Assembly (NCBI GenBank): GCA_947367725.1
Contig: CANBFZ010000021.1
Span: forward strand, 1 to 12,275
Origin: an uncultured Eubacterium sp.
Lineage (GTDB): Bacteria; Bacillota; Clostridia; Peptostreptococcales; Anaerovoracaceae
DNA length: 12,275 bases
Direction of reading: 5' to 3'
Shown: piece after piece, positions 1 to 7,593 of the stretch
Layout of the letters: each line of letters opens with the position of its first letter
Position numbering within the stretch: the stretch's first letter is position 1
Position numbers and translations under genes: made by a program
The notes under the pieces: model-generated
Seen by the model: only the letters and a program-made list of their open reading frames with translations
Databases searched by the model: none
Told to the model about the DNA's origin: nothing

Positions 1-601
1 CATCGTCGTAGGCAAGCCCATTTTCCAGAATTTTAGATTGCTCTTCTTTAAACGCATCATAAGTCACAATGGTGTTGTAGGTCAGCTTCTTTAAGCTGGG
101 ATTTGCAAAATACTGTTTCAGCTTTTCGTCACTCCATGTGGATAGAAAAAGTTTTCCGGCTGAAGAGCAGTTCAGCATAGGAAAAGGCAGCAGGTTAGAT
201 GTCAAAGCGGATTCCTCTCCTCGATAGGAAAGCAGGGACATGCAGTGCTCCTGATATAGAACACTGAGACCGGCGGTTTCTCTGATCGAAGCAGAAAGAG
301 ATTGTAAGAAAGACTGTGCGACAGAAGGAATCGAAAGACGGGTCTTTACTACTTCACTGTAGTAAATAAATTTGAGCCCAAGACGATAGTAGTCTGTAGG
401 TGGTACCTTTTCGATCAGTTCATATTTCTCCAGTGACTGGAGAATTCTATGTAGCGTTGCCTTCGGCAGGTTCAGTTTCTTTTGGATATCAATAAACGTT
501 CCTTCTTCTTCAAAGATACAATCGATGACGCTCAGTGTTTTATCAATCGAATTAGAAGATGCTCTGATTGGTTCAGCAGAGTCATTAAATGTTGAATGCA
601 A
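1..601 (-). CDS. IclR-family transcriptional regulator (3' end beyond window)
   Basis: Partial gene of 200 complete codons, open at the left edge. Residues about 18-77 form the winged helix-turn-helix typical of IclR regulators (SIDKTLSVIDCIFEEEGTF, then a recognition helix around LPKATLHRILQSLEKYELI and the wing YYRLGLKF). The remainder is the start of the IclR ligand-binding domain, and the last visible stretch, ENGLAYDD, matches the family's conserved G-x-A-x-D-D region. There is no ATG near the N-terminus. The start chosen is TTG (complement of 599-601), with AGGTGA about five bases upstream; an in-frame GTG three codons earlier lies inside that ribosome binding site. The gene diverges from the peptide-transport operon, so it is probably the local regulator of that operon and perhaps of itself. 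Family assignment is firm; the ligand and the sign of regulation are unknown. Confidence 0.9.
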   Translation of the reverse strand, partial: MHSTFNDSAEPIRASSNSIDKTLSVIDCIFEEEGTFIDIQKKLNLPKATLHRILQSLEKYELIEKVPPTDYYRLGLKFIYYSEVVKTRLSIPSVAQSFLQSLSASIRETAGLSVLYQEHCMSLLSYRGEESALTSNLLPFPMLNCSSAGKLFLSTWSDEKLKQYFANPSLKKLTYNTIVTYDAFKEEQSKILENGLAYDD

Positions 602-636
602 GTCCCTCACCTCAATTAAATTACAAATATAGTTTT

Positions 637-665
637 ATTGTAACAAGGAAACTGAGAGATGTCAA
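637..665 (-). promoter_or_regulatory. Sigma-A promoter of the IclR-type regulator gene
   Basis: Read on the minus strand, TTGACA (complement of 660-665) is followed after exactly 17 bases by TACAAT (complement of 637-642). That is a consensus -35 and a 5/6 -10. It lies about 35 bases upstream of the TTG start of the regulator gene, which fits a short leader. Confidence 0.8.
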
Positions 666-722
666 ACGCCATACGGAAGAAATAAATATTCTAAAATGTG
701 CATAAAAAACCTAAATTTTCTA

Positions 723-754
723 TTGACAAATTTCTGAAAATGGTATAATATAAT
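723..754 (+). promoter_or_regulatory. Promoter of the peptide-transport operon
   Basis: TTGACA at 723-728 and an AT-rich -10 region, TGGTATAATATAAT (741-754). The perfect TATAAT at 744-749 has the extended -10 TGn motif but lies only 15 bases from the -35. TAATAT at 746-751 would give 17 bases and a second TATAAT at 749-754 gives 20. The exact -10 is therefore uncertain, but a promoter here driving the gene at 801 is well supported. Confidence 0.75.
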
Positions 755-767
755 AAAGAAATAAAAC

Positions 768-782
768 TGGAACTAAGTTCCA
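768..782. promoter_or_regulatory. Candidate IclR-type operator palindrome
   Basis: TGGAACT-A-AGTTCCA is a perfect 15-bp palindrome with 7-bp arms and a single central base. It sits between the operon -10 and the ribosome binding site. The E. coli IclR operator consensus is TGGAAAT-N-ATTTCCA, so this site has the same length and layout and differs at one symmetric position per arm. A regulator bound here would block elongation just after initiation. Binding by the adjacent regulator is inferred. Confidence 0.6.
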
Positions 783-800
783 AAATATGGAGGAACCATT

Positions 801-2330
801 ATGAAAGCAAGAACGAAAAAAGGTATTGCACTTTTTCTGGTTTGTGTTTTAGCTTTAGTTTCCCTGACCGGATGCGGCGGTGGCGGCGATGACACGGAAG
901 GAAGAACTGACCTGAACTGGGCATTATCTGCAGAACCAAATTCTTTGGATCCAATGGCAATTGCTATGATGAGCACATTTACCGTTACATATGCAATCTA
1001 TGACAATCTGGTAGAAGCAAATGAAAATGGGGAATATGTAGAATCCTTAGCGGAAAGCTATGAGATCTCAGATGACGAAAAAGAATATACATTCAAATTA
1101 CGTCAGGGCGTTAAGTTCCACAACGGAACCGAAATGACTGCTGACGACGTTGTTTATTCGATCAACAGAACGATCGAAAAAGGCTGGGCAGCAGACATGA
1201 CTGCAGCCATTGATAAGGTTGAAAAAGTAGATGACTACACTGTAAAATTGATTTTAAAGAAGCCATTTGGCGCTATGATCGGAAGCTTGGCATCCCCTTA
1301 CTTCTCCATCATGAGCAAAGCTTATGCGGATGAGAACGGCGAAGATGCAGTAGAAAGACAGCCGATGGGTACTGGTGCATATAAGTTTGTGGAATGGGTT
1401 AACGGCGACCACATCACAGTAGAAGCCAATGAAGAGTATTTTGCTGGTGCACCAGCGATTAAGAAAGTAACCTTTAAGCCGATTACAGACAAGAATACAG
1501 GTCTTGTTGCGTTGCAGGCCGGCGAAACTGATGCATTTTTGAACGTAAACAATTCCGATATTTCTGTTGTAAAAGACGATGAAAACCTGGCATTCTACAG
1601 CACAGACCTTGCTGCGGTACTGTCTCTGAACATGAACATCGAAGCAAAACCACTTGATGATGTAAAAGTAAGACAGGCTATCAACTATGCCATTAAGAGA
1701 GAAAACATCATCAAGGGTGCACTGGAAGGCAACGGAACTGTTGCAAACAGTTCTATTTCTCCGACCTGCGATGGATATTCTGACAAAGTAGCAGGCTACG
1801 CTTATGATTTGGACAAGGCAAAAGCACTGCTGAAAGAGGCCGGGCAGGAAAACCTAAAGCTGACTATTAAGATCAAAGAAGACGCTAAGATTCAGAAGGT
1901 TGCTCAAGTTATCCAGGCAGACCTGAAAGAAGCTGGTATCGAAGTAGAAATTGATATCATGGAAGCAGGCGCTTATACGACAGACGTATATTCCGAAGGC
2001 GACTACGAAATGACCATTTCCAGCTGGTGTGCAATGTTTACTGACGCATATTCGTTGCTGTACAGTCAGTTCCATAAAGACTGCTACGGTGGAACCGGTA
2101 ACATTACCCACGTTGTCAGCGATGAACTTTCCGGCAAGCTGGAACATGCAGCAATGCTGACAGGCGATGAAAAGCTGGCAGCTTACGAAGATGTTGCAGC
2201 AGATATCAGCGAACAGGCATATGTTGCTTCCTTGGTATTTGAACCAACTACAATCACAACAAATGCAAATCTGAAAGGCGTTGCAGCAGACGCGCTGGGC
2301 ATTTATAAGATTAAGAGAATGTCCTGGTAA
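801..2330 (+). CDS. Oligopeptide/dipeptide ABC transporter substrate-binding lipoprotein (SBP_bac_5)
   Basis: A 509-residue extracytoplasmic solute-binding protein of family 5, anchored to the membrane as a lipoprotein. The signal peptide has KARTKK, a hydrophobic core and the lipobox LTGC, with the acylated Cys at residue 25 followed by a Gly/Asp linker. The mature part begins with the family hallmark LNWALSAEPNSLDP (38-51) and continues with the conserved region LRQGVKFHNGTEMTADDVVYS. Length is normal for the family. The start is supported by GGAGGA six bases upstream. It is first in the operon, followed by matching permeases and ATPases, and should deliver peptides to them. Peptide specificity (di- versus oligopeptide, or another family-5 ligand) cannot be read from the sequence. 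Confidence 0.93.
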   Translation: MKARTKKGIALFLVCVLALVSLTGCGGGGDDTEGRTDLNWALSAEPNSLDPMAIAMMSTFTVTYAIYDNLVEANENGEYVESLAESYEISDDEKEYTFKLRQGVKFHNGTEMTADDVVYSINRTIEKGWAADMTAAIDKVEKVDDYTVKLILKKPFGAMIGSLASPYFSIMSKAYADENGEDAVERQPMGTGAYKFVEWVNGDHITVEANEEYFAGAPAIKKVTFKPITDKNTGLVALQAGETDAFLNVNNSDISVVKDDENLAFYSTDLAAVLSLNMNIEAKPLDDVKVRQAINYAIKRENIIKGALEGNGTVANSSISPTCDGYSDKVAGYAYDLDKAKALLKEAGQENLKLTIKIKEDAKIQKVAQVIQADLKEAGIEVEIDIMEAGAYTTDVYSEGDYEMTISSWCAMFTDAYSLLYSQFHKDCYGGTGNITHVVSDELSGKLEHAAMLTGDEKLAAYEDVAADISEQAYVASLVFEPTTITTNANLKGVAADALGIYKIKRMSW

Positions 2331-2378
2331 AACAAGCAAAGCAGTAGACCAAAGACTTTGTAGTTTGACGAAAGATGA

Positions 2379-2416
2379 GAGGGTATTCACAGTGATATGG
2401 GAATACCCTCATTTTT
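2379..2416 (+). terminator. Intercistronic hairpin with T-run (partial terminator or mRNA stabiliser)
   Basis: GAGGGTATTC (2379-2388) and GAATACCCTC (2401-2410) form a perfect 10-bp stem with a 12-base loop, followed by ATTTTTAG. It lies after the binding-protein gene and just before the ribosome binding site of the permease gene. Because the downstream transporter genes have no obvious separate promoter, it is more likely a leaky terminator or a 3'-end stabiliser that leaves more binding-protein mRNA than permease mRNA. Confidence 0.7.
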
Positions 2417-2433
2417 AGAAGAAAGGACAGATT

Positions 2434-3366
2434 ATGGCAAAGTATATTTTACAGCGTCTTTGCATGATGGTAGTGGTTGTGCTGGGTATCTCGTTTATCG
2501 TATTCACCATCATGAATCTGACGCCGGGAAATCCGGCGCAGCTGATTCTGGGGCAGAGTGCGTCTCCGGAACAAGTTGCGAAACTGGAAGCAGAGCTTGG
2601 CTTAAATGAGCCGTTTTTTGTGCGGTATTTTGATTATATTACAGACATGTTCCGGGGAGAGTTTGGAAACTCTTATCAGACAAAACTCCCTGTATTTGAA
2701 GAAATTTTGAGTCGTTTTCCAACGACTTTGACGTTATCCGCAGTGGCAATGTTTTTTGCTGCGCTGATTGGTGTGCCTGTCGGTGTGATTTCCGCAGTGC
2801 GCCAGTATTCTTTCGTAGATGCGGTCAGCACTGTAGCAGCGTTGATTTTTGCATCTATTCCCTCCTTTGTACTGGGATTGGTTTTGATGCTGGTCTTTGC
2901 GCTGAATCTGCATTGGCTACCAGCCACAGGCATCCAAGATATCACCGGCTATATTCTGCCGGCAGTGACCCTTTCCACCGCTACCATGGCGACCCTGGTC
3001 AGAATGACGCGTTCTACCATGCTGGAAGTTTTGAAACAAGATTATATTCGTACAGCAAGAGCGAAAGGTGCGGAAGAAAAGAGTGTCATTTTGAGACATT
3101 CCTTGCGTAACGCACTGCTTCCAATCATTACGATTATCGGTGTTGACTTCGGCTACCTGTTGGGTGGCACGGTTGTCATCGAGTCGGTCTTTGCGATATC
3201 CGGCTTAGGTTCTCTTTTAATCACCAGCATTCGCATGAAAGATACACCAGTCGTTATGGCGGCGATTATGTTTGTTACCATTGCATATAGCTTGGTCAAT
3301 CTGATTGTAGACATCGTCTATGCTTATATTGACCCGCGTATCAAATCTCAGTATGAAAGGGCGTGA
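2434..3366 (+). CDS. Peptide ABC transporter permease, OppB/DppB type
   Basis: Integral membrane subunit of 310 residues, normal length for OppB/DppB. It opens with the family's N-terminal membrane segment (about 8-28) and the motif LTPGNPA. It has the LGLNEPFFVRY periplasmic-side motif and several hydrophobic segments between about 98 and 295. The cytoplasmic EAA loop is DYIRTARAKG (203-212), which docks on the ATPase subunits, and the C-terminal VYAYIDPRI is typical. AAAGGA lies six bases before the ATG. It pairs with the next permease to form the transmembrane channel. Confidence 0.93.
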   Translation: MAKYILQRLCMMVVVVLGISFIVFTIMNLTPGNPAQLILGQSASPEQVAKLEAELGLNEPFFVRYFDYITDMFRGEFGNSYQTKLPVFEEILSRFPTTLTLSAVAMFFAALIGVPVGVISAVRQYSFVDAVSTVAALIFASIPSFVLGLVLMLVFALNLHWLPATGIQDITGYILPAVTLSTATMATLVRMTRSTMLEVLKQDYIRTARAKGAEEKSVILRHSLRNALLPIITIIGVDFGYLLGGTVVIESVFAISGLGSLLITSIRMKDTPVVMAAIMFVTIAYSLVNLIVDIVYAYIDPRIKSQYERA

Positions 3367-3371
3367 TTTCT

Positions 3372-4247
3372 GTGCAAAAACAAGAAAACGAAATGAAAGC
3401 CCGCAGTCAATTTGCGGCAATTATCATGCGTCTGCGCAAAAACAAGCTAGCAATGCTGGGACTTGTGATACTATTGATTATGGCAGTAACCGCACTCTGC
3501 GCAGACTTTATTGCGGATTATGATACACAGGTTGTTGGACAAAATATGGACGCCAGATTGGAAGGTCCATCTGCGGATCACTGGTTTGGTACAGATCAGT
3601 TCGGTAGAGATGTGTTTGCGCGTATCATTCACGGTGCAAGAATTTCGTTGACCCTGAGTATTATTGCCATGGCAATCGCAGTTGCCATCGGTGCGATCAT
3701 CGGCGCCATCGCCGGATATTTTGGAGGGTTCCGGGACAATATTCTCATGCGGTTTATGGATATTCTGCTGGCAATTCCGCCAATGCTGATGTCCATTTCC
3801 ATCGTGGCAGCACTTGGGCAAAGCATGTCCAATCTGCTGATCGCGCTGTCGATCGCATATATTCCGGTCTTTGCCAGAGTCATTCGTTCTTCGATTCTGT
3901 CCATCAAGGATCAGGAGTTTATCGAGGCATCGCGGTGCTGCGGCAGCAACGACTGGCATATTATCGTAAAACATATCATTCCTAATGCCATCGGCCCAAT
4001 TATTGTACAGGCTACTTTGGCGATGGGTGCAACCATTTTGATCATTGCATCGTTAAGCTTTATGGGACTGGGCGTAAAACCGCCGGCATCAGAGTGGGGT
4101 ACTATGCTTTATGAAGGAAGAGACTTCCTGCGTCAGGCGCCGTATTTGGTTCTGATTCCAGGAACGGCAATTACCCTGGCGGTGATCTCACTGAATCTGC
4201 TGGGCGACGGACTGCGCGATGCGTTAGACCCGAGAATGAAGAACTAA
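3372..4247 (+). CDS. Peptide ABC transporter permease, OppC/DppC type
   Basis: Second channel subunit, about 291 residues. It shows the OppC/DppC hallmark HWFGTDQFGRDVFAR (about 70-84), a run of membrane segments, and the EAA loop EFIEASRCCG (about 182-191), where the usual Ala-Ala-Arg is Ala-Ser-Arg and two Cys follow. The C-terminus, NLLGDGLRDALDPRMKN, is typical. The start is ambiguous. GTG at 3363 gives a 4-base GTGA overlap with the previous stop but sits one base after AAAGGG. GTG at 3372 is ten bases from that site and is preferred. ATG at 3393 has no ribosome binding site. Translation is probably coupled to the upstream permease. Confidence 0.9.
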   Translation: MQKQENEMKARSQFAAIIMRLRKNKLAMLGLVILLIMAVTALCADFIADYDTQVVGQNMDARLEGPSADHWFGTDQFGRDVFARIIHGARISLTLSIIAMAIAVAIGAIIGAIAGYFGGFRDNILMRFMDILLAIPPMLMSISIVAALGQSMSNLLIALSIAYIPVFARVIRSSILSIKDQEFIEASRCCGSNDWHIIVKHIIPNAIGPIIVQATLAMGATILIIASLSFMGLGVKPPASEWGTMLYEGRDFLRQAPYLVLIPGTAITLAVISLNLLGDGLRDALDPRMKN

Positions 4248-4260
4248 GGAGGTGGCTGTT

Positions 4261-5250
4261 TTGAGCGAAAAAATATTGAACATTGCACATCTTTCGGCGG
4301 AATACCGCACAGACGACGGCGTATCCTCCGTTTTAAATGATATTAGTATTTCCTTGGAAAAAGGAGAAACATTGGGGCTGGTTGGAGAAACTGGTGCCGG
4401 AAAAACAACGACAGCCCTTGCCGTGATGCGACTGTTGCCAAAGCATACGGGTTTTATCACTGGCGGTGATATCGAGTTTGCAGAAGCGGGCAGTTTGCTT
4501 GCGAGGACAGAAGCAGAAATGCGTGCCATCAGAGGGCATCGTATTTCTATGATTTTCCAGGACCCGATGACCAGTTTGAATCCGGTGCTTCGCATTGGTG
4601 ATCAGATTAAAGAATCGTTTAAGATTCATATGCCCGATCTTTCCGATGAAGAAATGGAACAGAAAGTGGATCAAATGCTGGAGATGGTTGGGATCCCGGC
4701 GAGCAGAAAGCGGGAGTATCCGCATCAGTTTTCCGGCGGCATGAAGCAGCGTGTTGTCATTGCAATCGCGCTTTCTTTGGAGCCGGAACTGCTTATTGCC
4801 GATGAGCCGACCACGGCTCTTGATGTGACGATTCAGGCACAGGTGCTGCATATGATGCGGCAGCTGAAGAAAAACCTGGGTACATCTATGATTCTGATTA
4901 CCCATGACCTGGGTATCGTATCGCAGAACTGCGACAAAGTTGCGGTTATGTATGCTGGCACCATTGTAGAATCTGGCACAGCAGAGGAACTTTTTTTAAG
5001 TGAATCACATCATCCGTATACGGTAGGTCTGTTCGGTTCTATTCCTGACATGAAAAAGCAGACGAAACGACTTTCTCCGATTGATGGTCTGATGCCGGAT
5101 CCGATGGATTTACCGACTGGCTGCGTATTCCATCCGAGATGTCCAAAGTGCATGGAAAAGTGCAAGTGTGAAGTGCCAAAAGAAGTGACAGTGGATGGTC
5201 AGCATGTCATCAGATGCCACTTGTTTGAGGAGGTGGAGCGCCATGTGTAA
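4261..5250 (+). CDS. Peptide ABC transporter ATP-binding protein, OppD/DppD type
   Basis: Cytoplasmic ATPase, 329 residues from the chosen TTG. Visible motifs in order: Walker [10 protein letters not shown] (42-50), Q-loop [10 protein letters not shown] (about 99-108), signature FSGGMKQR (157-164), Walker B LLIADEP (177-183) and switch His 215 (ITHD). The C-terminal oligopeptide-transporter extension carries [11 protein letters not shown] and a Cys cluster (288, 294, 297, 301, 303, plus 319). DppD-type proteins can hold an iron-sulfur cluster in this extension, which these Cys would allow but do not prove. An upstream in-frame GTG at 4252 lies inside the AAGGAGG site (4246-4252); TTG at 4261 has the right eight-base spacing and is preferred. 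Confidence 0.93.
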   Translation: MSEKILNIAHLSAEYRTDDGVSSVLNDISISLEKGETLGLVGETGAGKTTTALAVMRLLPKHTGFITGGDIEFAEAGSLLARTEAEMRAIRGHRISMIFQDPMTSLNPVLRIGDQIKESFKIHMPDLSDEEMEQKVDQMLEMVGIPASRKREYPHQFSGGMKQRVVIAIALSLEPELLIADEPTTALDVTIQAQVLHMMRQLKKNLGTSMILITHDLGIVSQNCDKVAVMYAGTIVESGTAEELFLSESHHPYTVGLFGSIPDMKKQTKRLSPIDGLMPDPMDLPTGCVFHPRCPKCMEKCKCEVPKEVTVDGQHVIRCHLFEEVERHV

Positions 5251-6214
5251 TACGCCGAAAGTAGAAGTAAGACATTTAAAGAAATATTTTAAAACGCCTT
5301 CTGGTCTGCTGCATGCGGTAGATGATGTAAACTTTTCCATCGAAAAGGGACATACCCTGGGCGTTGTAGGAGAGTCTGGCTGTGGAAAAACCACGCTGGG
5401 GCGGACGGTACTGCGTTTGGTAGAGCCGACTTCCGGTGAAATTTACTTTGACGGAGAAAAGATTACCGATTTTAATAAAGCAAAAATGAAACAGCTTCGC
5501 AAGAAGATGCAGCTAATTTTCCAGGATCCGTATGCATCATTGAATCCGAGACTTTCTGTCTCTGAAATTATCCGCGAGCCGATGGAAGTCGGAAAAATGT
5601 ATAAGACAAAAGCGGAACTGCATCGCAGAGTCAAAGAACTGATGGATGTGGTCGGTCTTGCACCGCGTTTGATCAACGCATATCCCCATGAACTAGATGG
5701 AGGCCGACGTCAGAGAATTGGTATTGCAAGAGCATTGGCAACAGACCCGGAATTTATCGTATGTGATGAACCGGTTTCCGCGCTGGATGTATCCATCCAA
5801 GCGCAGATTTTGAACCTGATGATGGATCTGCAGGAAGAACGGGATCTTGCGTATATGTTCATCACTCATGATATGAGTGTTGTAAAACATATTTCTACAG
5901 AGATTGCAGTCATGTATCTGGGGCAGTGTGTGGAACTGGCAGAAACAGAGGAACTGTTCAAAAATCCAAAGCACCCATATACAAAAGCGCTTCTCTCAGC
6001 GATTCCAGAGATTGATATTACAAAGAAGGATGCAGAGCCGGAGCTTCTGCGCGGCGAAGTCACATCGCCGATCAATCCGGCAGAGTACTGCAGATTTTAT
6101 CCGCGGTGTCCATATGCTTGTGAGGATTGTAAAAATGAGCACTATCGTTTGGCTGAAATTTCCAAGAACCATTATAGTGCTTGTGTTATGAACCAAAAGG
6201 AGTGTATAGAATAG
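5243..6214 (+). CDS. Peptide ABC transporter ATP-binding protein, OppF/DppF type
   Basis: Second ATPase, 323 residues, partner of the preceding OppD-type subunit. Motifs: Walker [10 protein letters not shown] (43-51), Q-loop [11 protein letters not shown] (about 93-103), signature LDGGRRQR (151-158), Walker B FIVCDEP (171-177), switch His 209 (ITHD), and the C-terminal [13 protein letters not shown] followed by a short Cys-containing tail. The signature reads LDGG instead of LSGG, a replacement I recall in other Gram-positive OppF-type proteins, so it is not taken as inactivating. The ATG at 5243 overlaps the previous gene by eight bases and has AGGAGG nine bases upstream. An earlier in-frame start at 5195 lacks such a site and would add a non-family N-terminus. 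Confidence 0.93.
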   Translation: MCNTPKVEVRHLKKYFKTPSGLLHAVDDVNFSIEKGHTLGVVGESGCGKTTLGRTVLRLVEPTSGEIYFDGEKITDFNKAKMKQLRKKMQLIFQDPYASLNPRLSVSEIIREPMEVGKMYKTKAELHRRVKELMDVVGLAPRLINAYPHELDGGRRQRIGIARALATDPEFIVCDEPVSALDVSIQAQILNLMMDLQEERDLAYMFITHDMSVVKHISTEIAVMYLGQCVELAETEELFKNPKHPYTKALLSAIPEIDITKKDAEPELLRGEVTSPINPAEYCRFYPRCPYACEDCKNEHYRLAEISKNHYSACVMNQKECIE

Positions 6215-6215
6215 A

Positions 6216-7454
6216 ATGAAAAACAAGGAACTACGATTAGAAAATTATGCGGAGCTAATCTTGAAGCGAGGCGTAGGTTTTCGTGAAGGTCAAATTCTGG
6301 TGGTGGAGGAAACTTCGGTTACTGCCATTGAATTTCTCCGTATTTTGGCAAAGAAGGCTTATGAATTGGGCGCAAAAGATGTGGTGATTCACTTTACCGA
6401 CCAGGAGCTGACCAGAATCCGTCTGGAACATGCTAAAATGGAAACGCTTTCCGAAGTGCCGGACTGGTGGGTCGAAGCGAGAACTTCCTATGCAGAGAAG
6501 GATGCTTGCTTTTTGCGCTTGAACAATGATGCGCCGGACGGTCTTCGCAACATAGAAGATGTGCGGCTTGCTACTTGGAAAAACGCAACTTCTGAGACGC
6601 TGAAAGATCTGAGCTTTATAAAAAAAGACAATCGTGTCAAGTGGAGTGCGTCTGCGATTCCTGGTGATGAATGGGCGATGAAGGTGTTCCCGGACAAAAC
6701 AAAAGAGGAAGCGGTAGAGGCTTTGTGGGAAGCGATTTTACAGTGTTGTTATGTTACGGAGGAAAGCGGCGTTGCTGGCTGGGACAAACATATCGATGAA
6801 ATGCTGGAAAATGTGCGGAAAATCAACGCGCTGAAGGTGCGCGGCCTGCATCTTAAAAACGGATTGGGCACGGATCTCACCATGGAGCTTTGCGACGACA
6901 CGATCTTTGTGGGCGGCATTTGTCACTGTCCGGAACCGGATGGGGAATTGTTCGCGCCAAATATTCCGTCGGAAGAAATTTTGTCTACGCCGCATAAGTA
7001 CAAAGTCAACGGTGTGGTGTACAGTTCTATGCCTTTTGTTCATGCGGGGAATATTATCGACGGCATGCGTCTTGTTTTCAAAGACGGCAGAGTGGTGGAA
7101 TACAGCGCTAAGGTCGGAGAGGATGTGCTTTCTGGTATTTTTGAAGACGAAAGTGCCCGCTATCTGGGTGAAATCGCACTGGTACCGTTTGACTCTCCAA
7201 TTAATCAGATGGGAATCTTGTTCTACAATACGTTGTTTGACGAGAATGCGTCCTGTCACCTGGCACTGGGGGCAGGCTATTCCGATATGATATTAGGAGA
7301 AGACCGCAGCATGGAGGCTCTGGAGAAAAAAGGACTGAATATTTCAGCTTTACATGTGGACTTTATGTTCGGTACGGAAGATTTGGCTTGCACAGCAATC
7401 TGCGAAGACGGCAGTGAAGCTGCTATTTTCCGAGATGGTAAATTCTGTATATAA
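6216..7454 (+). CDS. M29-family metallo-aminopeptidase (AmpS/PepS type)
   Basis: A 412-residue cytoplasmic exopeptidase that removes N-terminal residues from peptides using two metal ions. Family M29 landmarks are all present: NIPSEE (249-254) with a ligand Glu, GEIALVP with Glu 319, ENASCHLALGAGY (343-355) with His 348, and HVDFMFG with His 380 and Asp 382. The length matches the family (about 410). The ATG follows the OppF-type stop by one base; AAGGAG is 13 bases upstream, which is rather far, so translational coupling is likely. As last gene of the transport operon it plausibly degrades imported peptides. Substrate preference is not predictable from the sequence. Confidence 0.92.
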   Translation: MKNKELRLENYAELILKRGVGFREGQILVVEETSVTAIEFLRILAKKAYELGAKDVVIHFTDQELTRIRLEHAKMETLSEVPDWWVEARTSYAEKDACFLRLNNDAPDGLRNIEDVRLATWKNATSETLKDLSFIKKDNRVKWSASAIPGDEWAMKVFPDKTKEEAVEALWEAILQCCYVTEESGVAGWDKHIDEMLENVRKINALKVRGLHLKNGLGTDLTMELCDDTIFVGGICHCPEPDGELFAPNIPSEEILSTPHKYKVNGVVYSSMPFVHAGNIIDGMRLVFKDGRVVEYSAKVGEDVLSGIFEDESARYLGEIALVPFDSPINQMGILFYNTLFDENASCHLALGAGYSDMILGEDRSMEALEKKGLNISALHVDFMFGTEDLACTAICEDGSEAAIFRDGKFCI

Positions 7455-7473
7455 GGATAGAGAGAAACGAAAA

Positions 7474-7517
7474 AGATGCCGTATGGGCGTGGAAGAACCC
7501 ATACGGCGTCTTTTTTT
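7474..7517. terminator. Strong bidirectional intrinsic terminator
   Basis: GCCGTATGGG (7478-7487) and CCCATACGGC (7498-7507) form a perfect 10-bp stem, extended by four more pairs including one G-T wobble, with a ten-base loop. On the plus strand seven T follow (7511-7517). On the minus strand the stem is followed by CTTTTTCG. It ends the transport-aminopeptidase operon and can also serve the convergent ABC-F gene. Confidence 0.9.
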
Positions 7518-7523
7518 GCAGTG

Positions 7524-7583
7524 TGAAATGCAGAACCTGCGATTTGGAAACCGCCAGGAGAAGGAAAAAAGTTCTGCATTTCA
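7524..7583. repeat. 13-bp perfect inverted repeat with 34-base spacer
   Basis: TGAAATGCAGAAC (7524-7536) and GTTCTGCATTTCA (7571-7583) are exact reverse complements. The pair lies between the bidirectional terminator and the end of the ABC-F gene. In the ABC-F transcript it would form a long-loop 3' hairpin without a following T-run, so it is not a standard terminator. Function unknown. Confidence 0.6.
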
Positions 7584-7593
7584 GCGTGGAAGA

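Noticed and set aside
1854..2390. 178-residue minus-strand open frame inside the binding-protein gene
   Set aside because: It lies opposite a clear family-5 binding protein, lacks a proper ribosome binding site and has a Cys-rich, unfamiliar composition typical of an antisense shadow frame.
3471..3974. 167-residue minus-strand open frame opposite the OppC-type permease
   Set aside because: Antisense shadow of a well-supported permease; no domain recognised.
5693..5707. LDGGR instead of LSGGQ in the OppF-type ATPase as sign of inactivity
   Set aside because: Walker A, Walker B and the switch His are intact, and I recall this variant in other Gram-positive OppF-type proteins.
6738..7259. 173-residue minus-strand open frame opposite the M29 aminopeptidase
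   Set aside because: Antisense shadow of a gene with complete metal-ligand motifs; no supporting signals.
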